In this document: one piece after another, positions 9,730-19,117 of the stretch
How positions within the stretch are numbered: the stretch's first letter is position 1
How the letters are laid out: every line of letters starts with the position of its first letter
Source: Welwitschia mirabilis
Lineage: Eukaryota > Gnetophyta > Gnetopsida > Welwitschiales
Assembly (NCBI GenBank): GCA_051453625.1
Contig: JBOZIK010000001.1
Span: 102,708,089-102,740,114, forward strand
DNA length: 32,026 nt
Direction: 5' to 3'
Made by a program: the position numbers and the translations under genes
The notes under the pieces: generated by a model
Databases searched by the model: none
What the model saw: the letters and a program-made list of their open reading frames with translations, nothing else
What the model was told of the DNA's origin: nothing

Positions 9730-10839
9730 TATGTCCTTTGTTTTTTGAAATACATTAAGCATATAGTTTTATAACATTTTCTTCCAACAGAATTAAACAT
9801 GTTATTTTATTAAGAAATCAGTTTTGCATTATTAAGGAGCATCTGTATCCCTAATGGAATTCACTATGTCATAAATAGATCATTAGAGATGTGTTATAAA
9901 TGACCGTCCATAGCCCTGATGTAGTTAACTAAACTCAATTAAGTGATTAGTAAGATGTGTTTTTGGATATGAAATATTATTTTTCTTTTTCTCCTTCTTC
10001 TCATATTCATTTCTTTATGCACATAAGAGGGGTCATTGACTTACTATCCTAATCAAGAAAAAATTTTATTTCTCTTAAAAGCATTAAACATAAGAAAATA
10101 TAAAATTAGTTTTTACCTTTTTCATCTATGTTTATCAAAATCGAAGACCTTAAATAAACATGACTTTAAAAATCAAACTCAAAATAACTATAACTTCTCC
10201 TTAAAAACCCATTAGTGTACTTAATAGTAATGATTACTTAAGTGATAGTGAGATCACTTATTATTAATTTTTATTGCAAGCCATAAACTAAAGTCTATAA
10301 GTCTCATGAATTCATAATTGAATATCCAAGGTATATGATAGAGTTTGAGGTGATGATTTCTTATTCTATGTTGGGGATGAAAATTGAAATTTCCTAAGTG
10401 AAAGGGTTTAAAGTGATGATTGTACAGGTGGTAGTGCTTGGATGGTCTTAAACAAGAGAGAACATGAAGCAAAAGTGTTTTAAAGTCTTTGTCTTTTTTT
10501 ATATTAAGTTTAATATAAAATGAAAAATTAATTTAAAATCTAAATCTAAAGCATGTAATGAAACTAGAAATTTTAAAAATAATTTTTTAGGATGATGCAT
10601 GGAAAGTGTCTCAAAAGTATAAGGCAAGATTAAATGATTTGAAATTATGTGAAGCATTTTGAACTAGGAGAGAATTCATCTAGATCATTACCTAAGAGTT
10701 TATGAAATTAAAAAGAATATTAGTACAAACAAAAATTTATATGCATTTAAAATCAGAAAAAGTTCATCCTTTAGCTTGTTTATGTTTAATCAATAACTCA
10801 TGCAAGACATCATTTTAAGAGGAAGATAAAAATGACTTG
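9730..10839 (-). other. Noncoding part of element E body
   Basis: This AT-rich stretch runs from the nested Copia insertion to the Gag-like relic. It has no recognisable domain on either strand; the 72-codon minus frame at 10254-10472 matches nothing I know. It probably is the 3' untranslated part of E, or the remains of a deleted pol. Confidence 0.4.
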
Positions 10840-11810
10840 GAAATAACTTGATAAAATACATGTTCATTAGAAGAATCATGTATAAGTTCTTTGAAAGGTG
10901 ATTCCAATTCTAAAGAAGGTTTATCTTCTTCATTCAGGCTTAGGTCTTGCTTAGAAGATAAAGATACAATGGTTAGTCCATGAAGTTATTGATAAAAAGG
11001 TGAGGATTTCTTAGAGGACGAATCATGCATGGGCTCTTTGTTAATGTTCATTTCCTCATCAAGATTACTAGGGGATTCCTCCTCATGTGATTGCTTAAGT
11101 GATAATGGTTGTAATTCAATATTATTCTTCTTGATCTTATGTAGTGAATCATCCTTTCTTATATAACTTTCTAAGATATAGCCTTCCTAAAAATGGTTGT
11201 CTATCTTCTGATGCTTGGTCGTCCTCTAGTATGTTTAATGCTTCTCCAAAATATAGTGTTCTTGCACATAATCTTTCACTCTCTAATGCATTTTTAAACT
11301 TGAGTTCCTCATGGATTTTCTTATTTCTAAAAGATGTTGCTTGAGTACCATTAGTTTCACTATCCTTAATCCTTTTAAAGTTTCCAAGACTCTTAGATTC
11401 ATGGACTGTAAGAAGGTTTTCCTTTTGTTGGTTGATAATACTAATGATTTTAGAACTAACCTAGGTTACTTGTTAGAGAAGTTTCTTAGAATTTCCCATT
11501 ATTTTCTTAGTGATTTCTTTCAGAGAGTGTGAAGCTGATTAAAGCATGTTGGAATAGACTTAGGCAGAATCTTCTAAGAATATATGTAGGGTATCTTCTA
11601 AGAAAGGTAATGAGGTTTGTTGTGTGTAAGAAGAAGGAGAGTATTGGTTAACTGTTGAATAATATAAATATAATAGGTATTCATGCTATCTAAAAGTGTG
11701 TTCATAATCAAGGTTAAGTTGGGTTTGGATTTCTATAAATGTTTTCAACAATTCTTCTAATGGGATAGATGAAGAAGGTTGTTGCATGTGCAAAGATGAA
11801 GGTAGGAATC
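10840..11810 (-). pseudogene. Gag-like coding relic of element E
   Basis: Minus-strand frames here look like decayed protein, not random DNA. From 11787 leftwards comes MQQPSSSIPLEELLKTFIEI, resembling the Gln/Pro/Ser-rich linker and helix of Athila/Tat-type Gag before the protease, then a stop at 11686-11688 and FLEDTLHIFLEDSA before a stop at 11560-11562. From 11460 to 11149 an uninterrupted frame of about 103 codons contains LCARTLYFGEALNILEDD and QPFLGRLYLRKLY. A shift there leads into an acidic Ser/Glu-rich continuation (IELQPLSLKQSHEEESPSN...) with a single stop to about 10840. There is no zinc knuckle or protease. Its place downstream of the primer site, once F is removed, fits Gag. 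The family assignment is weak, but coding origin is more likely than not. Confidence 0.4.
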
Positions 11811-12318
11811 AGACAGTAAAGGGTTATAAGGGGTAGTGAAAGGTATAAGATTAAACTATTCTTATGAAAAGTAAGACTTATCAAGTTTAGGTAAGTAGTT
11901 TGACCTATATGTAAAGAGTGTTATAAGTTTGATGATATTCTCTAAAGTTTTTCCTAGTATTAGAAGGGTATCTAGATTTAAAGCAATTCCCATAGATAGA
12001 TTTTGGTTTGAAAGGTATTTTTTAGAAAGGGTTCACAAAAGTAAGATGAGATTTTTAACAAAATCTAAAAGGACTATTAGAAAAAAGATCATCGACACTA
12101 GTCAGGGGAGGTGTTAATGCTAGTGGTTTGAAGTAGAATGCCTCAGAAAAAGGACGAAGTTATGTTCAAGGCTATACAAAATGTTTTTGGTTGTGGGGTC
12201 TTAAAAAAACTTAATAGAAAATAGGACTGATTTCAACTTGAAAAATATAATTTAGGAAAATAAACCTAAATGTTTTTCATTTTAAAGTTTTATCAGAATA
12301 CAGAACAAAAACTAAAAA
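11811..12318 (-). other. Element E body, upstream of Gag-like relic
   Basis: No firm feature. A 62-codon plus-strand frame at 11929-12117 has no recognisable domain and lies antisense to E. The stretch ends at the inferred F insertion, where AAAAA (12314-12318) faces AAATA (18711-18715). Confidence 0.35.
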
Positions 12319-13141
12319 TATCATATTAAAATTTTTGAGTCCTAGAATTTAGTCTAAATAGTTAAATAAAAATAAATTTACCCTTATGGAGCCCACTAAG
12401 ATGTTCTAGTTGTTATATTATTTATTTATTATTTATTGATTAGCATATTATTATTATTTAAGATGTAATTCTTTAGTTTTAAAAAATTATTGTGCTGTAA
12501 TTATTATTTTAAACGCCTTTTTTCCTTTGTAACTAATGTAGCTAATAATATTAATTTTATAGTATTTTCTTGTTTATTTACCAATATAATTTTAGTTGTT
12601 AAATAATGGTTGTAAAACTATTATTTTATTCCTTTAGTAACTGTTGCATTTAATATACCATGATTAGTATCCTTTCTTATTTTCATGCATGTCAAAGATT
12701 CTTGTAGTGCATGCTAAAGTAACACCTATAATTATGATGTTGAATTTTCCTCTACTAGCGGTTAACATGTACACATTATGGCAATTAGTCATTTTTCAAG
12801 AATTATTTATTTAATTATTAGACTTAATGCCTAGGCAAAGTAGTGGCTAAGGGCTTGGGAATCATAACAATTTTCTAAGAATAGTAGTAGCTTATATCTA
12901 TCCCTTGAAATTCTTAATATTCTTTAAATTCCTTCATCTCAGGATTTCTTTCTCTTTAGTCTTTTTCTTTTGAAGATCTTCTAGTCTTGAAATATTTGAG
13001 ACCTTTCAACTTAGAGCTTTAAACACTTTAGAGTATTTGGAGAATTGGATTCTTTGGAAATTAGGTGTAGTAATCTTAAAGCTTGGAAAACTTTATGTTA
13101 AATCATGGGTATGATCCTAGGATTTTCTTTTATTACTTATA

Positions 13142-13199
13142 TGGTCTTAGGCTTATCTTTATTTCTTGTATGGTCTTAGGCTTATCTTTATTTCTTGTA
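13142..13199. repeat. 29-bp minisatellite, two units (5' LTR of F)
   Basis: Two units of the pattern TGGTCTTAGGCTTATCTTTA + TTTCTTGTA start at 13142 and 13171. The corresponding place in the other LTR (16572-16687) has four units. Confidence 0.9.
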
Positions 13200-13590
13200 T
13201 GGTACCAAGGATTTTTGCATCTTTTGTATAGTTTCATGGATTTTTCTTATTATCTTATTTGATCTTTTAGGTCTTTTCTAATTCATATAATATCTTGGTT
13301 GTGAATCTAATTTTACTGTTATAAAGTGAGATGAAATAAAATTGGCCAAGTAATCAAATTATGCGACTTCAGGGTCTAGGCCACTTGAAGTACTCCCATT
13401 AGTAATGAGAGTGAATTGTTTGAGAAAACAAGGTGATTAGAGTATGTTCATTACCCATCTAGTTATGCATGGAAGGATGTTTGTGTGGCTTCAAAGGGTT
13501 TATCCCATCTAAATGGTTTTTATTAGCTACAAGAATAAACCTCTAGAGAAATATGCATTTTTGGCACCCTTATGATAGTATATTTTTGGA

Positions 13591-13790
13591 TTACCAAAAC
13601 TTGAGTAGTGCATTTTTGAACTACTAAAACTTGGAATACCATTTTGTCTTGCTTATGGATCCTAAAGGCTTATTTCTTATATTGGCATATTCTAGTCTTA
13701 GATTACTGAAACTTGAAATACTATTCTATATTTCTTATGGATCCTAAAGTCTTATTTCCTATATTAGCATATTCTAGTTTGGATGTATCT
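13591..13790. repeat. 82-bp tandem repeat in 5' LTR of F
   Basis: Units containing GAAACTTGGAATACC, GCTTATGGATCCTAAAG and TATTAGCATATTCTAG repeat with a spacing of 82 bp (13627 to 13709). A partial unit precedes them. The same array in the other LTR contains an assembly gap. Confidence 0.8.
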
Positions 13791-15096
13791 TAAGAGTATT
13801 ATCTTATTCTCATTTCTTAGCTAAATTCTTCAGTTTTGGTCACCTTCATTTCCACCTTCCACTACTTGTATTATATTAGGAATTATGATGATTTCACAAT
13901 TCTCATAACATATTGTTTATGTAGGTTTAGATGTTGGGATGGATTTTGGCCATTGATAAAGGAATACTTGCTATTATTGGCTTAAGCTATATTTATTTTA
14001 AGCGTTATATATTTTTAGTTTGTATTAAGACTAGATTTGTGAAGCATCTCTTATGTTTTAATTCATGAATTTATATTAGTATAATTATAAGTCTTCTATG
14101 TCCATTATGTAAACATTGAAACTTCACTACTAGTTTATTAATCTAGTTTATATTAACTCATAGAATGCATTTAATGATTAATGGTTATGGTTGTTATCAT
14201 TCTTCATCATGTTGCTACTCTTACATTTTTGCTACTTTCATTTTTTGATTACTTTCTTATTATTACTCTTACAAGCTTTATTTTGATTCTAACAGATAGT
14301 AATTTTGATGTCTGTGAAGAGGAAGAAATAGTTTTTCAATAGGTGCAACCATTTGCAAATTGTCTAAGTTTCTTGTTTGAGTCTTTCTAGATTTTACAAT
14401 TAATAGTTTAACTAAAAATGGCTTAAAACTTAACTTTATGATGGTCTTTTATAAGTTTAAGCTTAATCCATATCCTATAGGATAAAACTTGAGTGTTTTA
14501 AATCAGAAATACACTCAGTTATTATTATTTTCAAACATTTTATATCATTGTTGTCATTTGGTGCATTGGCAAAGCAAAACAGGCTATTTTTGCTTAGTTA
14601 ATTCTAATAGAACACAAGCTACATATTATTTTCTTTTCATATAAATTCTTTAATGAGATATTCATAAGTGGATTTTGGTTGAATCAGTCATGTCAATCAT
14701 GAAACTATTCGATTATAGAATCATGCCATTATAAATGTTGTTATTTTTAGGAAGAATTCTCTGCTAAATCTAATCTGATCTTATGTTAGCATAAATATTA
14801 TTATTTTCTAACTTCACATTTTAATAGTAGAGTATGATTTGTTTTTTTTTCTTTAGTTAAAATTTGATCATTTTGGGAATATGTCAATCTTTTAGACTAT
14901 GTTCAAGTTATTTAGAAGAGGACGTTATTTTGGTACAAAGAGTAACACTCATAGTTTTTGAGTTATAAAACTGTGAATGTTACATTTTTAAATTAGAGCA
15001 ATATTTGAAGTTTGGGTTGTAAAATGTGAAACATACATTTTTGGCATCAGAGCAACATTTGAAATTTTAAACAAAAAAAATGTGAATTTCACATTT

Positions 15097-15108
15097 TGGT
15101 GTTAGAGC
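15097..15108 (+). other. Primer binding site of element F
   Basis: TGGTGTTAGAGC directly follows the 5' LTR. Similar motifs occur 55 and about 109 bases upstream (TGGCATCAGAGC at 15042-15053 and a decayed TTAAATTAGAGC at 14988-14999), inside the LTR as delimited by alignment. Confidence 0.75.
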
Positions 15109-15675
15109 CTAGGTTGCAATTTCTCTAGGACTGATTATTATTAAATTATTATAAGTTTTAACATCAAAGCCTAGATTATGATTTTAGTTAACAAGATAAT
15201 TAAAAATTATAAATAATCAATTTAAAATACAAGAGTAAACCATTTCTGACCTTGATATTTTTTTATGCTCTTTATATGTGTTTTTTTGGTTTTCTAGTAT
15301 TGGGAATATGAAATAGATGTGTTAGAATGGAAAAACAAAAACATCTTCCATTTAAAAAAGAAAAAGATGAATTCATGAATACAATTCTTTAATGTGTCAT
15401 TATTTTTAATACATCATTTACATAAATGTATGTCAAACATAACAAAGATCATTCTAAAATTCTAGAAGTGGACATTCAAGTAGATTATACATTTGAAGTT
15501 TGATCAATTAAAATTTTGGATCAAAAGAAATTTATTTTTAAAATAAGGAAAAAATAATCTTATAAAGTGAAATGGTTGGAATAGAAATAAGTAAAAGCTA
15601 CTTATAAATATGAAACAATCATTTTATAGTAAAAGCCTAAGCTTTCTTTTACATGTTTGGAGGATGAAACTTTTT

Positions 15676-15689
15676 AAGAGATGGAGAAA
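15676..15689 (+). other. Polypurine tract of element F
   Basis: AAGAGATGGAGAAA, 13 purines in 14 bases, ends exactly where the second LTR begins (TGTCACATTT at 15690). Confidence 0.72.
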
Positions 15690-16571
15690 TGTCACATTTA
15701 GATTTTTGAAGATACAAGAATTTAGTTAAAAGAGTTAAATAAAAACTAAATAAAAATAATTTTACTCTTATGAAGCCCACTAGATGGCTTATTTGCTAGA
15801 TTCTTTATTTATTCTTTATTTATTATCATATTTTTACTATTTGAGATGTAATTCTTTACTTTTTGAAAAGTTGTTATGCTGCAATTATCATTTTAAATGA
15901 TTTTTTTCCTTTGTAACTAATGTAGTTAATAATATTATTTTTGTAGTCCTTTCTTATTGATTTAATGGTATATTTTTAGTGGTTAAATAATGATTATAAA
16001 AATATTATTTTATTCCTTTTGTAACTGTTGCATTTAATATATTATGATTAGTATACTTTCTTATTTTCACATATATCAAAAATTTTTGTAACAAGTACAA
16101 TTGTTAAGATGCATTATGTTAGCTTATTTTAATATTTTATCTTAATAGTGCAACTAAAGTAACACCATAATTATGATTTGTGTTTTCCTTTACTAGTGGT
16201 TAACATGTACCCATTATGGCAATTGGTTGTTTTGAATCATTATTTATTTATTTATTGAACGTAGTGGGTAGGCAAAGTAGTGGCTGAGGGTTTGGAAATC
16301 ATAACCATTTTCCAAGAATAGTAATGGCTTGTATCTATCCCTTGAAATTCTAAATATTCTTTAAATTTCTTCATCTTAAGATTCCTTAGCATTATTCTTT
16401 TGAGAATCTTATAGCCTTGAAATATTAGAGACTTTCTACCTTGAAGCTTTGAAAACTTTGTATTTTTTCAAACTTTAGAGTTTTTGAAGCTTAGGCATAG
16501 CAATCTTAAAGCTTGGAAAACTTCATGTTAAATCTTGGGTATGATCCTAAGCTTCTCTTTTATTACTTGTA

Positions 16572-16687
16572 TGGTCTTAGGCTTATCTTTATTTCTTGTG
16601 TAGTCTTAGGCTTATCTTTATTTCTTGTAGGGTCTTAGGATTATCTTTATTTCTTGTATGGCCTTAGGCTTATCTTTATTTCTTGTA
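16572..16687. repeat. 29-bp minisatellite, four units (3' LTR of F)
   Basis: Units start at 16572, 16601, 16630 and 16659, all exactly 29 bp apart, with one to three differences between units. Two units are present at the equivalent place in the 5' LTR. Confidence 0.9.
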
Positions 16688-17181
16688 TGGTACCAAGGAA
16701 TTATTGCATCTTTTGTATGGCTTAATGGCTTTTTCTTATTATCTAATTTGATCTTCTAAGTATTTTCTAATTCATGTAATATCTTGGTTGTGAATCTAAT
16801 TTTATTGCTATAAATTAAGATGAAATAAAATTAGCCAAGTAACCAAATTATTCAGCTTCAGGGATTAGAACACTTAAAGGGCTCCCTTGAACATGGGAGC
16901 AAACTATTAAAGCAAAGAAGGTGATTGGAGTATATTTATAACCGATTTAGCTGTGCATGGTAGGATGTCTATGCAGCTTTAGAGGGTTTCCCCCATCTGA
17001 AGGGGTCCTATTAACTATAGGAATGATCCTCTATATAAATAGAAATTTTTGGCACCCTTCTGTCAGGCATTCTTAGATTACTGAAACTTGGATAGTGCAT
17101 TCTTGAACTCTTGAAACTTGGAATACCATTATATGTTGCTTATGGATCCTTGAGTATTGTGTCCTTTATTAGCATATTCTA

Positions 17182-17281
17182 NNNNNNNNNNNNNNNNNNN
17201 NNNNNNNNNNNNNNNNNNNNNNNNNNNNNNNNNNNNNNNNNNNNNNNNNNNNNNNNNNNNNNNNNNNNNNNNNNNNNNNNN
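17182..17281. other. Assembly gap (100 N) inside the 82-bp repeats of F
   Basis: A 73-bp segment ends exactly at the left edge (17109-17181) and restarts exactly at the right edge (17282-17354) with four differences. Removing the gap and one segment restores the unit order of the other LTR. This fits overlapping contigs, possibly from two alleles or two array units. Confidence 0.85.
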
Positions 17282-18710
17282 TCTTGAAACTTGGAATACC
17301 ATTCTATGTTGCTTATGGATCCTAGAGTATTGTTTCCTATATTAGCATATTCTAGTCTTAGATTACTGAAACTTGAAATATCATTCTATATTGCTTATGA
17401 ATCTCAAAGTCATACTTCCTATATTAGCATATTTTGATCTTAGATGTAGTGTCTAAGTCTCATGCCTTGTCTAAGTCCTTTGGATTTTAGTCAACTTTCT
17501 TTCCACCTTCCACTACTTAGGCCATACTAGGGATTATGATGATTTTACAATTCTCATATCATATTACTTATCCAAGTTTAGCTGTTGGTATGGATTTCAA
17601 CCATTGATAAAGGAATAGTTGTTGTTATTAGCTTAAGATATATTTATTTTATGCATTATGTATTTGTAGTTTGTATTAAGGCTAAATTTTTAAAGCATAT
17701 CTTATGTTTTAATTTCTGAAGCTATATTGTTATTATTATAAGTTTTCTATTTCTATTGTATAAACATTGCAACTTTAGTATTGGCTTATTGATCTATTTT
17801 ATATTAACTTGTAGAATGCATTTAATAGTTAATGATTATGGCTTTTATTATTCTTAATCATGTTGCTACTCTTACATTTTTGCTACTTTCATTCCTTATA
17901 TACTTTCTTGTTATTACTCTTACAATCTTTATTTTGATTCTAATAGAGGGTAATTTGGATGTATTTTAAGAGATAGAAATAGTTTTTGAATTGGTGTAGC
18001 CATTTGTAACTTTTAGTAATTTAATCAAAAATGGCTTAAAACTTGACATTCTAATGGTCACTTTATAAATTAGAGCTTAATATGTACCTCTTAAGGTAAA
18101 ACCTAGTGGTTCCAATCATAAATGCACTCTATTTTTTATTTTTTCAAATGTTTTACATCATTGTTGTTATTTGGCGCAATAGAAAAGAAAAACAGGTTAT
18201 TTTAACATATCTAATTCTAATTTAGAATATTAGCTACATATTATTTACTTTTCATAGAAATGCTTTAATGAGACAGTCATAAATGGACTTTGGTTGAATC
18301 AATAATGTTAATGATGTAACTCTTTGATTATAGATTCATGCCATTATAAATTTTGTTGTTTCTAGGTAGATTTCTCTAATAAATCTAATCTGATCTTATG
18401 TTAGCATAAATATTGTTATTTAGCTACTTCACATTTTGATATTAGAGTATGATGTACCTTTTCTCTTTAGTTAAAATTTGATCATTTTGGGCATATGTCA
18501 ATATTTTAAATTATGTTTAAGCTATTTAGAATAGGATGTTACATTTTAGTATAAAAAGTAATATTCATAGTTTTTAGGTTATAAAATTATGGGTGTAACA
18601 TTTTTAAATCAAAGCAATATTTGAAGTTTTGGGTTGTAAAAAGGCAGGCCTTAGATTATGGTGTCAGAGTAAAATTTGAAGTTTTGGGTAAAAAAAGTGT
18701 AAATTTCACA

Positions 18711-19094
18711 AAATATTATAAAAACAATTTTGCAAAAAATAGAACACACAAAAATGTTAAGAGTTTAAACTTAGTTTTTCTCCTTTGATTGCAACCTACA
18801 AAAAATTTGTTAGATATATAATACAAATTTTTGATATAAAAGGTAGATTAAGTTAGAGTAGAAAAACTTAAAAAAAGTCAAAACTGGACTAGACTTGATA
18901 TCATTAGAAATGACTAATACTAACCACTAGAGAGAAAGAGAAAGAAAATAAACAAACAAAATGAGGGAAAAAAACTAGTTTAATTTTCACTAGAGAGGAC
19001 CACTACCAACCACTAGAAAACTTAAAATAAAACTAACTAAAAACTTGTAAGAAAGTAAAAATTATGCTCCTCCTAAGAAGCTACCATGTCATTA
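18711..19094 (-). other. 5' leader of element E, after its primer site
   Basis: On the minus strand this follows the primer site and is T-rich, with two copies of a TAGTGGTTGGTA-like block (plus-strand ACCACTAG near 18925 and 19010). No frame is evident. It is cut off at 18710 by the F insertion. Confidence 0.5.
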
Positions 19095-19112
19095 TGCTTG
19101 GTAATGATGCCA
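19095..19112 (-). other. Primer binding site of element E (tRNA-Asp type, CpG-decayed)
   Basis: The minus strand reads TGGCATCATTACCAAGCA. The Athila/Tat-type site from memory is TGGCGCCGTTGCCGGGGA. Six of the seven differences are G-to-A or C-to-T and the last is G-to-C. It lies five bases inside the LTR end (TG at 19118-19119). This identifies 19118-20401 as the 5' LTR and suggests the Athila/Tat branch of Gypsy. Confidence 0.6.
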
Positions 19113-19117
19113 AAATA

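Larger units (their letters stand above)
12319..15093 (+). repeat. 5' LTR of element F
   Basis: Shared with 15690-18710: GGAGCCCAC near the start, TTTCCTTTGTAACTAATGTAG, GTGGTTAACATGTACCCATTATGG-like and AGGCAAAGTAGTGGCT blocks, 29-bp and 82-bp tandem units, TTGATCATTTTGGG near the end. The last 110 bases contain two extra primer-site-like motifs. No open reading frame is longer than chance. It ends TGTGAATTTCACA, a palindrome around one central base. Confidence 0.83.
15094..15689 (+). other. Internal region of element F with primer site and purine tract
   Basis: Only 596 bp separate the two LTRs. TGGTGTTAGAGC (15097-15108) matches the initiator-Met primer site TGGTATCAGAGC at 10 of 12 positions and lies three bases inside the LTR. 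AAGAGATGGAGAAA (15676-15689) abuts the second LTR as a polypurine tract. Between them the sequence is AT-rich with no reading frame worth noting on either strand. Confidence 0.8.
12319..18710 (+). mobile_element. LTR element F: about 3-kb LTRs around a 0.6-kb noncoding body (LARD-like)
   Basis: Two direct repeats, 12319-15093 and 15690-18710, align from end to end. Between them lie a primer site immediately after the first (15097-15108), about 570 noncoding bases and a purine tract immediately before the second (15676-15689). Ends are TG...CA in the second LTR (TGTCACATTT... to ...TTTCACA); in the first the TG has decayed to TA. The flanks AAAAA and AAATA match at 4 of 5 bases, weak because of low complexity. 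Long LTRs beginning TGTCACA with an initiator-Met-type primer site recall the Del/Tekay group of plant Gypsy chromoviruses, but with no coding sequence this is inference. Mobilisation would have needed proteins from elsewhere. Confidence 0.83.
15690..18710 (+). repeat. 3' LTR of element F
   Basis: Partner of 12319-15093. It is longer because of two extra 29-bp units, the 100-N gap and a 73-bp segment repeated on both sides of the gap. With gap and repeat removed it is about 2.85 kb, close to the 2.78 kb of the other copy. It ends GTGTAAATTTCACA, followed by AAATA and then E sequence, with no primer site after it, as expected of a 3' LTR. Confidence 0.83.

Noticed and set aside
11929-12117. 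62-codon plus-strand Arg/Lys-rich frame
   Set aside because: It lies antisense in the body of element E, with no homologue recognised and no coding signature beyond chance length.
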